In this document: positions 17,942 through 26,019 of the stretch, in pieces
How positions within the stretch are numbered: position 1 is the first letter of the stretch
Layout of the letters: the number at the start of each line of letters is the position of its first letter
Assembly: GCF_048323695.1 (NCBI RefSeq)
Contig: NZ_JBLWFT010000010.1
Location: 51,443-115,442 of the forward strand
From: Aquisalimonas sp007126095
GTDB taxonomy: Bacteria > Pseudomonadota > Gammaproteobacteria > Nitrococcales > Aquisalimonadaceae
Length of the DNA: 64,000 bases
Direction: 5' to 3'
Position numbers and translations under genes: made by a program
Notes under the pieces: model-generated
Told to the model about the DNA's origin: nothing
Databases searched by the model: none
The model's input: only the letters and a program-made list of their open reading frames with translations

Positions 17942-20242
17942 ATGCTTCTAGCCGTACTCTCGGGTTTCATTGTGTGCCTTCTGGCGCCCTGGCTGACACG
18001 CTCGCTGGGTGACCGCGCCAACTGGGTGCTGGCACTGGCGCCGGCCGCGCTGTTCGTCTACTTCCTCGGGTGGGTTCCCGAAATCGCCCAGGGCGAGGCG
18101 ATCACCATCCACTATCCGTGGATTCCCGGCCTCGAGATCAACATGAGCTTTCTGGTGGACGGCCTCAGCCTGCTGTTCGCCCTGCTCATCTCCGGCATCG
18201 GCACGTTCATCATCATCTATGCCGGCGGCTACTTGCATGGCGACGAGCGGCTGCCGCGGTTCTACGCGATCATGTTCGCGTTCATGGGCTCCATGCTCGG
18301 GCTCGTGCTGTCGGACAACATCATCACGATGTTCGTCTTCTGGGAGCTCACCAGCATCACGTCCTACCTGTTGATCGGCTTCAACCACGAAGACCGGAAC
18401 GTGCGCTGGCTGGCGCTGCAGGGTCTGATTGTCACCGTCGGCGGCGGCCTGGCGCTGATGGCCGGCCTGCTGATGCTGGCGGTGGCCGCGGGCGGCGAGT
18501 TCACGCTGTCGGGAATTCTCGCGGCGGACGGCATCCATGAGTACCCGTTCTTCATTGGCATGCTGCTGGCGATCCTGTTCGGGACGTTCACCAAGTCGGC
18601 ACAGGTGCCATTCCATTTCTGGTTGCCCAACGCCATGGCCGCGCCGACGCCGGTGTCGGCGTTCCTGCACTCCGCCACCATGGTGAAAGCCGGCGTCTAT
18701 CTCATGGCCCGGCTGAATCCGGCCCTGGGCGAGAGTGAGCTGTGGTTCTACATGCTGGGCATCTTCGGCGCCCTGACCATGCTGACCGGCTCGATCATGG
18801 CGCTGCGCAGCACCGGCGTGAAGGCGATTCTCGCCTATACCACCATCATGGCGCTGGGCACGCTGACCATGCTGATCGGCATCGGCACGGAAGGCGCCAT
18901 CATCGCGGCCATGACTTTCCTGCTCGCCCATGCGCTCTACAAGGCGGCACTGTTCATGCTCGCCGGCGCCCTGGACCACGAGACTGGCACCAAGGACGTG
19001 ACGAAGATGGGCGGGCTGCGCAAGCTGATGCCCATCACCTTCATTGCCGCGTGTGTGGCCGCCCTCTCCCTGGCCGGTCTGCCGCCGCTGTTCGGCTTCA
19101 TCGCCAAGGAGCTGATGTTCGAGGCGGTGCTGGAGGCGGACGCACTAACCACCTTCCTGGCGATTCTGGCGGTGCTCTCCGCCATCATGATTGTCACCAT
19201 GGCCGCGGTGTTCGCCCTGCGCCCCTTCCTGGGCGAGCGCAAGGAGACGCCCAAGACGCCCCACGAGGCGCCCCTGTCCATGCTGATTGGCCCGGTGATC
19301 CTGGCGACACTGAGCCTGATCTTCGGGCTGGCCGGTTTCATTCCGGCAGCAGCGCTGGTGCAGTCAGCGGTAGGCGCGGTCTACGGTGAGCCCATCGCGG
19401 TGGAGCTGTACCTGTGGCACGGGTTCAATCTGCCCCTGATGATGAGCATCGCTGCGGTCGCCCTCGGTCTGGTGCTGTTCTGGAAGTGGGATGCGGCGCT
19501 GGCGCTGTTCAAGCGTCTGACCTTCATCGACCGCTTCGGTGCCGAGCGTGGCTACGAGCGCTTCATGGACGCCATTGTGGCGGTGGCCGAGTGGCAGACG
19601 CGTTTGCTGCAGAACGGCTCCATGAGCAACTACCTCATCACCATCGTGCTCACCATTGTCGGCCTCACCGGCTGGACGCTGCTGGTGCATACCGACACGC
19701 CGATCCCGCTTGGCGTGATGGACTTCAACGTGTACGAGGCGGTCATCGCCGCCCTGGTCGTGGCCGGGGCGCTGTTCGCCTCGGTGACCTCGTCCCGGCT
19801 CGGCGCCGTGGCGACCCTGGGGATCGTCGGTTTCGGCATCGCCCTGATCTACGTGCTGTTCAGTGCGCCGGATCTCGGCACCACCCAGATCATGGTGGAG
19901 ACGCTGACCGTGATTCTGCTGGTGCTGGTGCTATTCCGCCTGCCCGGGTTCCTCAACTACTCCGCGCCGGCCACGCGCATCCGCGACGCCGTGGTCGCCC
20001 TCTCCCTGGGCGGGTTGATGACCCTGCTGATCCTGGCGGTGAACGACGTCACCGTGACGGACCCCATTTCGGACACGCTGGTGGAATGGAGTGAACCCGA
20101 GGGCCACGGCCGCAACATCGTCAACGTGATCCTGGTGGACTTCCGGGCGCTGGACACCCTGGGCGAGATCTTCGTCATCGGCCTCGCCGCCATCGGCGTC
20201 TACGCAATGATCCGGTTCCGCGCGGAGGACAAGGCCAAATGA
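17942..20242 (+). CDS. mrpA: Mrp Na+/H+ antiporter subunit A
   Basis: A 766-residue inner-membrane protein homologous to complex I NuoL. It carries the first proton path (SDNIITMFVFWELTSITSYL, PFHFWLPNAMAAPTPVSAFL, HSATMVKAGVYLMARLNP, AHALYKAALFML). The C-terminal 200 residues are the MrpA-specific extension, including APDLGTTQIMVETLTVILLV. Length and layout match MrpA of seven-gene operons. The Mrp complex exports Na+ in exchange for H+ and supports salt and alkali tolerance. The start at 17942 has a weak ribosome site. The stop overlaps mrpB by ATGA. Confidence 0.96.
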   Translation: MLLAVLSGFIVCLLAPWLTRSLGDRANWVLALAPAALFVYFLGWVPEIAQGEAITIHYPWIPGLEINMSFLVDGLSLLFALLISGIGTFIIIYAGGYLHGDERLPRFYAIMFAFMGSMLGLVLSDNIITMFVFWELTSITSYLLIGFNHEDRNVRWLALQGLIVTVGGGLALMAGLLMLAVAAGGEFTLSGILAADGIHEYPFFIGMLLAILFGTFTKSAQVPFHFWLPNAMAAPTPVSAFLHSATMVKAGVYLMARLNPALGESELWFYMLGIFGALTMLTGSIMALRSTGVKAILAYTTIMALGTLTMLIGIGTEGAIIAAMTFLLAHALYKAALFMLAGALDHETGTKDVTKMGGLRKLMPITFIAACVAALSLAGLPPLFGFIAKELMFEAVLEADALTTFLAILAVLSAIMIVTMAAVFALRPFLGERKETPKTPHEAPLSMLIGPVILATLSLIFGLAGFIPAAALVQSAVGAVYGEPIAVELYLWHGFNLPLMMSIAAVALGLVLFWKWDAALALFKRLTFIDRFGAERGYERFMDAIVAVAEWQTRLLQNGSMSNYLITIVLTIVGLTGWTLLVHTDTPIPLGVMDFNVYEAVIAALVVAGALFASVTSSRLGAVATLGIVGFGIALIYVLFSAPDLGTTQIMVETLTVILLVLVLFRLPGFLNYSAPATRIRDAVVALSLGGLMTLLILAVNDVTVTDPISDTLVEWSEPEGHGRNIVNVILVDFRALDTLGEIFVIGLAAIGVYAMIRFRAEDKAK

Positions 20243-20667
20243 ACGCAATGGACTCCCTTATACTGCGCACGGCCACGCGGTTTCTTCTGCCGCTGCTGCT
20301 GATCTTCTCGCTGTTCGTGCTGCTGCGGGGCCACGACGAGCCGGGTGGCGGATTCATCGCCGGGCTGATCGCGGCCGTGGCGTTCTCGCTTTACCTGTTT
20401 GCCTTCGATGCCAGTGGCACGCGCAAGCTCATGTGGATGGACCCCCGCCCGATGCTGGGCTGGGGCCTGTTCATCGCGACCCTGAGCGGCCTGCCGGCCC
20501 TGTTCCAGGGCAAGGCGTTCTTTGCGGCGCTGTGGTGGCCGGTCCATGTGCCCGGCATCGGGTCCGTGACCCTGTCCACGCCGCTGGTCTTCGACATTGG
20601 CGTGTACATGGTCGTCATCGGATCGGTCATGGCCATCGTCCTGGCCCTGGCCGAAGCGGAGGAATGA
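20239..20667 (+). CDS. mrpB: Mrp Na+/H+ antiporter subunit B
   Basis: A 142-residue membrane protein with four transmembrane segments and the family motif LLRGHDEPGGGFIAGLIAA, ending in VVIGSVMAIVLALAEAEE. It overlaps mrpA by 4 bases (ATGA) and is followed after one base by mrpC, indicating translational coupling. It is part of the hetero-oligomeric Mrp antiporter. Confidence 0.95.
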   Translation: MNAMDSLILRTATRFLLPLLLIFSLFVLLRGHDEPGGGFIAGLIAAVAFSLYLFAFDASGTRKLMWMDPRPMLGWGLFIATLSGLPALFQGKAFFAALWWPVHVPGIGSVTLSTPLVFDIGVYMVVIGSVMAIVLALAEAEE

Positions 20668-20668
20668 C

Positions 20669-21016
20669 ATGGAACCACTGATGGCTTTCGTAGTGGGAGG
20701 CATGTTCGCGGCATCCATCTACATGATGCTGCGCCGGTCGCTGGTGAAGCTGGTGATCGGCCTGATTCTCCTGAGCAACGCTGCCAACCTGCTGATCTTC
20801 ACGGTCTCCGGGATGCATCGCGGGCTGCCGCCGCTGATCGCCGAAGGCGCGCTGCTGCCCGAAGGTGGCTGGGCGGACCCCCTGCCCCAGGCCCTGATCC
20901 TGACCGCAATCGTGATCGGCTTCGGCGTGCTCGCATTTGCGGTGGTGCTCATCCACCGGGCGTACGAAGTCGTGAAAGAGGATGACCTGGACAAGATGCG
21001 GAGTACCGATACGTGA
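20669..21016 (+). CDS. mrpC: Mrp Na+/H+ antiporter subunit C
   Basis: A 115-residue NuoK-like subunit with three transmembrane helices. Motifs are LVKLVIGLILLSNAANLLIF and DPLPQALILTAIVIGFGVLA, the latter carrying the conserved region shared with NuoK. The ATG at 20669 is preceded by GGAGG. The open frame upstream to 20597 lies inside mrpB and is not part of the gene. The stop overlaps the GTG start of mrpD (GTGA). Confidence 0.95.
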   Translation: MEPLMAFVVGGMFAASIYMMLRRSLVKLVIGLILLSNAANLLIFTVSGMHRGLPPLIAEGALLPEGGWADPLPQALILTAIVIGFGVLAFAVVLIHRAYEVVKEDDLDKMRSTDT

Positions 21017-22533
21017 ACCCAGAAGTCGCTCTTCCGGTCGTAATCCCGTTCCTGTTCGGGTCGCTGTCGATCGTCCTGTACAAGTCCAACGCGGCGCAGC
21101 GCTGGCTTGGTGTGATCGGCACGGGTGCGCTGTTGATCGCGAGCATCATCCTGCTCCACAACACCTACACCCACCCGGACGGCGTGCTGACCATTGCCCT
21201 GGGCGAATGGGAGGCGCCGTTCGGCATCGTGCTCGTCTCCGATCTGCTCGGGGCGGTCATGGTGGTGATGGCTGCGCTCATGGGCTTTGCCGTGGCGATC
21301 TACTCGCTGGCAACCATGGGCAGCGAGCACGAAAAGTTCGGCTACTACCCGCTGCTGCACCTGCTGCTCTCGGGCGTCTGCGGGGCCTTTCTCACCGGCG
21401 ACATCTTCAACCTGTATGTGTGGGTGGAAGTGCTGCTGGTGGCGTCGTTCGCACTGCTGATCCTCGGCGGCGAGCGGGCGCAGATGGAGGGGGCGATCAA
21501 GTACGTCACCCTGAACCTGCTGTCGTCCATCATGCTGCTCACCGCCGTGGGTCTGACCTACGGCATGACCGGCACGCTGAACATGGCCGACCTGGTGGGC
21601 CGCTTCGCCGAGATCGAGAACCAGGGGCTGGTGACCGTGGTCGCCATGCTGTACCTGGTGGCATTCAGCATCAAGGCGGCGGCGTTCCCGCTGTTCTTTT
21701 GGCTGCCGGCCTCTTACCACACTCCGCCGGTGGCTATCTCGGCGCTGTTCGCCGGGCTGCTCACCAAGGTGGGTGTCTACGCCCTTTACCGGTTCTTTTC
21801 GCTGCTGTTCACCCAGGATACGGGCTATACCCACGAGATCCTGCTGTGGATTGGCGGCTTCACCATGGTGACCGGTGTGCTGGGCGCGGCACGCTACTAC
21901 GAAATCCGCCGCATCCTGTCGTTCCACATCGTGAGCCAGATCGGCTACATGTTCATGGGCCTGGCGCTGTTCACCCCCCTGGCGCTAGCGGGCGGCATCT
22001 ATTTCATTGTTCATAACATCGTCGCCAAGAGTAATCTGTTCCTGATCGGTGGCGTGATCTACTTCCTGCGAGGCAGCCACGAGCTGAAGGAAGTGGGCGG
22101 CCTTTGGCGCGAGCGCCCCTGGCTCGGGATCATGTTCCTGGCCTCGGCACTGTCCCTGGCGGGTATTCCGCCGCTGTCCGGCTTCATCGGCAAGTATATG
22201 CTGATCCGCGCCGGTGTGGAGGCCGAGAGCTGGGGCATCGTCGCCGTGGCGCTGGGTGTTGGCATGCTTACCCTCTACTCCATGGTCAAGATCTGGGCCG
22301 AGGCGTTCTGGAAGGAGCAGCCCGAAGCGCACGCCGAGCGCGCCGCGCAGTTCGAGCGGACCATCTCGGAGCGGTCGCTGGCGATCATGTACCTGCCCGT
22401 TGCCCTGCTGGCCATTCTGGCGGTGCTCCTTGGCGTGGGCATGCAACCGGTGTATGAGGTCCTGATGGCGGCGGCGGAGCAGATGCGCGACCCGCAGATC
22501 TACGTGGATGCGGTGCTGGGGGGTGATGAATGA
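21013..22533 (+). CDS. mrpD: Mrp Na+/H+ antiporter subunit D
   Basis: A 506-residue NuoM/NuoN-like subunit with about 14 transmembrane helices. It has LTGDIFNLYVWVEVLLVASF, AFPLFFWLPASYHTPPVAIS, AGLLTKVGVYALYRFFSLLF and SLAGIPPLSGFIGKYMLIRA, carrying the lysine and glutamate positions used for proton transfer. The GTG start overlaps the mrpC stop, and the stop overlaps mrpE (ATGA). It is the second NuoL/M/N-type subunit of the antiporter. Confidence 0.96.
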   Translation: MNPEVALPVVIPFLFGSLSIVLYKSNAAQRWLGVIGTGALLIASIILLHNTYTHPDGVLTIALGEWEAPFGIVLVSDLLGAVMVVMAALMGFAVAIYSLATMGSEHEKFGYYPLLHLLLSGVCGAFLTGDIFNLYVWVEVLLVASFALLILGGERAQMEGAIKYVTLNLLSSIMLLTAVGLTYGMTGTLNMADLVGRFAEIENQGLVTVVAMLYLVAFSIKAAAFPLFFWLPASYHTPPVAISALFAGLLTKVGVYALYRFFSLLFTQDTGYTHEILLWIGGFTMVTGVLGAARYYEIRRILSFHIVSQIGYMFMGLALFTPLALAGGIYFIVHNIVAKSNLFLIGGVIYFLRGSHELKEVGGLWRERPWLGIMFLASALSLAGIPPLSGFIGKYMLIRAGVEAESWGIVAVALGVGMLTLYSMVKIWAEAFWKEQPEAHAERAAQFERTISERSLAIMYLPVALLAILAVLLGVGMQPVYEVLMAAAEQMRDPQIYVDAVLGGDE

Positions 22534-23003
22534 AGCTCTTTATCTGGAACATCCTGCTCGGCTTCGTGTGGGTCACCCTGACCGGCAATTTCACCGGCAG
22601 CGGGTTTCTGGCCGGGTTCATCTTCGGTTACTTCGTCCTGGTGTTCGTCTGCCGCGTCAGCGGCTCCACTGCGGGCTACACCCGCAAGATTCCGCAGGGG
22701 ATCGGGTTTACCCTGTTCTATATCTGGGAACTGATCATGTCGAACATGCGGGTCGCCTACGAAGTGCTGACCCCGAGCCACGGCATGCGGCCCGGCGTGA
22801 TCGGGCTGCCACTGGACGCGCGCAGCGATGCGGCCATCACCATCCTGGCGAATCTCATTTCCATGACGCCAGGGACGCTCAGCATCGATGTCTCCAGCGA
22901 CAACCGCATGCTGTTCATCCACGCAATGCACATTGATGACGAGGACGCACTCCGGGCCGACCTGAAGGACCTGGAACGTCGCGTTATCGAACTGCTCAGC
23001 TGA
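22530..23003 (+). CDS. mrpE: Mrp Na+/H+ antiporter subunit E
   Basis: A 157-residue protein with two or three N-terminal transmembrane segments and a cytoplasmic C-terminal domain. Family motifs are IAL-type LPLDARSDAAITILANLIS and MTPGTLSIDVSSD. It overlaps mrpD by 4 bases and lies 9 bases before mrpF. It is needed for full antiport in studied Mrp systems. Confidence 0.94.
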   Translation: MKLFIWNILLGFVWVTLTGNFTGSGFLAGFIFGYFVLVFVCRVSGSTAGYTRKIPQGIGFTLFYIWELIMSNMRVAYEVLTPSHGMRPGVIGLPLDARSDAAITILANLISMTPGTLSIDVSSDNRMLFIHAMHIDDEDALRADLKDLERRVIELLS

Positions 23004-23012
23004 GGTACGATC

Positions 23013-23288
23013 GTGATCGAGTGGGTGACTCTTGCAACAATGCTGATTCTCGTCCTGGCGCTGGTGCTGACGTTCGTGCGTCTGGTGGTCGGCCCGAGCC
23101 TGGCCGATCGCGTGGTGGCCCTGGAGCTGATCGCGCTGATCGCGGTGGGCATCATGATCGTCTACGCCATACAGGTGGAACGCGCCGCCTTCCTGGACGT
23201 CGCACTGGTACTGGCACTAACCGCGTTCATGGCCGCCGTCGGCTTCGCGCGGTTCCTGGAACGGGGAGGCAGCGGCCACAATGAGTGA
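23013..23288 (+). CDS. mrpF: Mrp Na+/H+ antiporter subunit F
   Basis: A 91-residue protein with three transmembrane helices and the conserved GPSLADRVVALELIALIAVG. It starts with GTG at 23013 after TGAGG and overlaps mrpG by 8 bases. Confidence 0.93.
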   Translation: MIEWVTLATMLILVLALVLTFVRLVVGPSLADRVVALELIALIAVGIMIVYAIQVERAAFLDVALVLALTAFMAAVGFARFLERGGSGHNE

Positions 23289-23679
23289 AACGCTCACCGC
23301 CATCATCATGCTTCTTGGCGCGCTTCTGGTGCTGATCGGTGCCATTGGCGCCGTTCGCATGCCGGATCTGCTGCTGCGCATGCACGCCACCACCAAGGCC
23401 GGCGCTCTTGGCACGGGGCTGATCGCCGTGGCCGCCGCCATCTTCTTCGTGGACACGGGCGTGACGGTCCGCTCCCTGGCCATTGTCGCCTTCGTGATCC
23501 TGACCGCGCCGGTAGCGGCCCACATGATCGGCCGCGCGGGTTACTTCACCGGCGCACCGCTGTGGGACAAGACGCTCAAGGACGAACTGCGCCAGCGCCT
23601 GGACCGACACGGGCACTACCTGCACAGCGGTCTTGAAGACACCGACGACACGCCCCGGAGTGACCGGGACTCGCAATGA
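23281..23679 (+). CDS. mrpG: Mrp Na+/H+ antiporter subunit G
   Basis: A 132-residue membrane protein with three helices and the family motif GAIGAVRMPDLLLRMHATTK. The C-terminal tail after residue 105 is charged and longer than the shortest MrpG proteins. It completes a seven-subunit group 1 Mrp operon. The stop overlaps nadC by ATGA, so nadC is translated from the same message. Confidence 0.94.
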   Translation: MSETLTAIIMLLGALLVLIGAIGAVRMPDLLLRMHATTKAGALGTGLIAVAAAIFFVDTGVTVRSLAIVAFVILTAPVAAHMIGRAGYFTGAPLWDKTLKDELRQRLDRHGHYLHSGLEDTDDTPRSDRDSQ

Positions 23680-24509
23680 TCACGCCGGATACGCTGCAGG
23701 ACGATGTGCGCCGGGCGCTGGCAGAGGACGTCGGTGACGGCGACCTGACCGCAGCGCTGATCCCCGCGGACAGGCATGGCGAAGCCACGGTGATCAGCCG
23801 CGAGACGGCGGTGATCTGCGGTCAGGCGTGGTTCAATGCGGTCTATCAGCATTTGGACCCGGCGGTGACCATCCACTGGCACGTCCAGGACGGCGACACC
23901 GTCGAGCCAGACACCCTGCTCTGCGAACTGGGCGGACCCGCCCGCAGCCTCGTCACCGGCGAACGCACCGCCCTGAACTTCCTGCAGCTCCTGTCGGGCA
24001 CCACCACCACCGCGCGCGCTTACGCGGCGGCCGTGGAAGGCACGGGCACGCGGATTCTCGACACCCGCAAGACCATCCCGGGGCTGCGCCAGGCGCAGAA
24101 ATACGCCGTCGCCTGCGGCGGCTGCACCAACCACCGCCACGGCCTGTTCGACGCCATACTCATCAAGGAAAACCACATCATGGCCGCTGGCGGCATCACC
24201 GGCGCGGTGGCAGCGAGCCGCCGGCTGGCACCGGAGGTGACCGTCGAGGTGGAGGTGGAGAATCTGGATGAGCTCCGGGAGGCACTGGACGCCGGCGCGG
24301 ATATCGTGCTGCTGGACAACTTCAGCCTGGCCGACCTGCGCAGCGCCCGGGCGATCACGGGGAACAGGGCCCGACTCGAGGCCTCCGGCAACGTCGATGA
24401 GCACGGCCTGCGCGCCATTGCCGACACCGGGGTGGACTACATCTCGGTCGGCGCGATCACCAAACACCTGCGGGCGGTGGATCTGTCCATGCGCTTCCGG
24501 GCAGTGTAA
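23676..24509 (+). CDS. nadC: Nicotinate-nucleotide pyrophosphorylase (quinolinate phosphoribosyltransferase)
   Basis: A 277-residue cytoplasmic enzyme of de novo NAD synthesis, converting quinolinate and PRPP to nicotinate mononucleotide. Motifs are EDVGDGDLTAALIP at the N-terminus, LSGTTTTARAY, the PRPP/quinolinate site DTRKTIPGLRQAQKYAVACGG with the following NHRHGL, ILIKENHI, and the barrel end DYISVGAITKHLRAVDLSMR. It overlaps mrpG by 4 bases, an unusual pairing with an ion antiporter, because nadC is more often next to nadA, nadB or ampD. Confidence 0.96.
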   Translation: MITPDTLQDDVRRALAEDVGDGDLTAALIPADRHGEATVISRETAVICGQAWFNAVYQHLDPAVTIHWHVQDGDTVEPDTLLCELGGPARSLVTGERTALNFLQLLSGTTTTARAYAAAVEGTGTRILDTRKTIPGLRQAQKYAVACGGCTNHRHGLFDAILIKENHIMAAGGITGAVAASRRLAPEVTVEVEVENLDELREALDAGADIVLLDNFSLADLRSARAITGNRARLEASGNVDEHGLRAIADTGVDYISVGAITKHLRAVDLSMRFRAV

Positions 24510-24526
24510 CGGAGCTGTTCCCCACC

Positions 24527-25402
24527 CTAGGCGGAGACGCACGCGTCGTGGCCGATCGCCACGCGCACCAGATCGTGGCCGGCCGGGAGTTGGTCGTCCA
24601 CGTCCTTCAGCACGCGCCGCAGGGTCTTCCAGTTGAGCCCCAGGCGCTTCATGGCGCTCTGGGAGAGCATCGGGATGGTGTCGTCGCCCGGATCGCCGAT
24701 CTGCAGGCCTCGGGCAAGCACGTCAGCCAGGTGGACCATGCGCGTGACGTCGTGATGGACGTTCGCGGCCTCCGGGGTGTGATGAGAGCACACGGCTTCA
24801 ACCAGATCCACGGGCAGTCCCCAGCGAACGGCCACACTGCCGCCGAACACGCAGTGGTCGAAACCCAGCACCGCCACTTCTGCGTCGCGGATCCAGGTAT
24901 CGTGCCGCTGCCGGTAGCGCACGACCCCCTGAAACTCCCGCGGGAAGTAGACATCCAAGGCGATCCGGCCGAGATCGTGCAACAGACCCGCCGTGAACGC
25001 CTGCTGCTCGTCCTGCCCCAGGTTGGTGGCCAGCGCCCGGGCAATGACACCCACGCCGACGGAATGCTCCCAGAAGGCATAGCGGTCGAACCACTGGTCC
25101 CCACCCCCGGGCAACTGACGAAGCACGGCGGCCGCGATCATCGCCCGCTCCAGGGTTACCCTGGACGTGCTGCGGCAGATGCCGCGCACGCCGGACTCGC
25201 CGCTTCCGGCGCCGAAGAACGGGGTATCGAGAACGGTGAGCACGGCATGGGCAAATCCCGGATCCTGCTGCAGGATCTCGGCCAGCCGGTCGGCACCGAC
25301 GCCGTCATTGCGAACGGCGGCGAGCGCACCGGAGACGGTTGCAGGCAGACCTGGCAGCTGACGAAGCGCCCCGTCCACATCCATACGCAGATGCAAAGTC
25401 AC
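24527..25402 (-). CDS. HDOD domain signalling protein
   Basis: A 291-residue cytoplasmic protein of the HDOD class. The N-terminal part (LPGLPATVSGALAAV, then AEILQQDPGFAHAVLTVLDT) is typical of HDOD. A partial HD-like core follows (EHSVGVGVIARALATN, FTAGLLHDLGRIALDVYFP). HDOD proteins act as scaffolds in signalling rather than proven hydrolases. GTG at 25402 overlaps the stop of the upstream gene (GTGA) and is favoured by coupling; ATG at 25384 is the alternative. It probably works with the 106-residue protein before it. Confidence 0.85.
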   Translation of the reverse strand: MTLHLRMDVDGALRQLPGLPATVSGALAAVRNDGVGADRLAEILQQDPGFAHAVLTVLDTPFFGAGSGESGVRGICRSTSRVTLERAMIAAAVLRQLPGGGDQWFDRYAFWEHSVGVGVIARALATNLGQDEQQAFTAGLLHDLGRIALDVYFPREFQGVVRYRQRHDTWIRDAEVAVLGFDHCVFGGSVAVRWGLPVDLVEAVCSHHTPEAANVHHDVTRMVHLADVLARGLQIGDPGDDTIPMLSQSAMKRLGLNWKTLRRVLKDVDDQLPAGHDLVRVAIGHDACVSA

Positions 25403-25719
25403 TGAGAGGCGGCCTCGCTCCGGTGGCTAGCGATCAGGGCACGCAGGTTGTTCATCCCCGGGGAAAAACGCCAGTGTCTGAACAGGTGATTGAGCGCATC
25501 GTCGAGAGAGGCGTCCGCTCCCTGATCGGTCGCTGCTGACTCCGCCCCCTCCACGGGCACCGCCTCCACCGCGAACAACTGCAGTCGCCGACGGATCCGG
25601 TCGTCCACCAGGGTTCCGGCGGCGACGAGCACACCACCCTGTTCATCATGCAGGTCTCGCGCAAGGCGGTCACCCGGGGCGATGGACGTCAACGGTTTGT
25701 AAACCACTGTTCCAGTCAT
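25399..25719 (-). CDS. Small protein resembling the N-terminal module of HD-GYP proteins
   Basis: A 106-residue protein with a stretch (PGDRLARDLHDEQGGVLVAA, then GTLVDDRIRRRLQLFAVEAV) like the segment that precedes HD-GYP domains, where a leader strand is followed by an AGT...L...L repeat. No HD-GYP catalytic domain follows. ATG at 25719 has GGAG eight bases upstream; the ATG at 25725 is too close to it. The stop overlaps the HDOD gene, suggesting the two are a split signalling unit. Function is unproven. Confidence 0.65.
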   Translation of the reverse strand: MTGTVVYKPLTSIAPGDRLARDLHDEQGGVLVAAGTLVDDRIRRRLQLFAVEAVPVEGAESAATDQGADASLDDALNHLFRHWRFSPGMNNLRALIASHRSEAASQ

Positions 25720-25858
25720 GCTCATTACTCCCGTTCAGACTGCTGGCGCCCCGTGTATCGCCCTGCACGATCTACTACGTCTGTAGCGTATTGGCAGCAA
25801 GTGTAGTTGCCGGTTCGGTCCACAAACGTGACGTATTCCACAAGTTAAGCGGCCATGT

Positions 25859-25885
25859 AAAATCCTCTTAATAAGGATTTTTTTT
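25859..25885 (+). terminator. AT-rich hairpin with T-run (orphan terminator)
   Basis: AAAATCCT at 25859-25866 and AGGATTTT at 25874-25881, with a 7-base loop and further Ts to 25885. It has the form of an intrinsic terminator on the + strand, though no + strand gene precedes it. On the other strand it lacks a long T-run. The rest of 25720-26019 shows no gene. Confidence 0.5.
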
Positions 25886-25974
25886 GTCGCCAAACCAGAT
25901 AGTTACAGAACAGACCGGGAAGACAAACCTGTTGCCTCAAGGCAACGGTATGCGGGTTGAATACAACGGGAATG

Positions 25975-26011
25975 CGGCCGGACAGCCCCCGTCGAAAAGG
26001 CTGTCCGGCCG
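25975..26011 (-). terminator. 13-bp stem hairpin after mgtE
   Basis: Perfect inverted repeat (25975-25987 with 25999-26011, 11-base loop) directly downstream of the mgtE stop. It is GC-rich without a T-run, so it is a probable transcript end or mRNA-stability hairpin. Confidence 0.55.
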
Positions 26012-26019
26012 GCCGGGAA

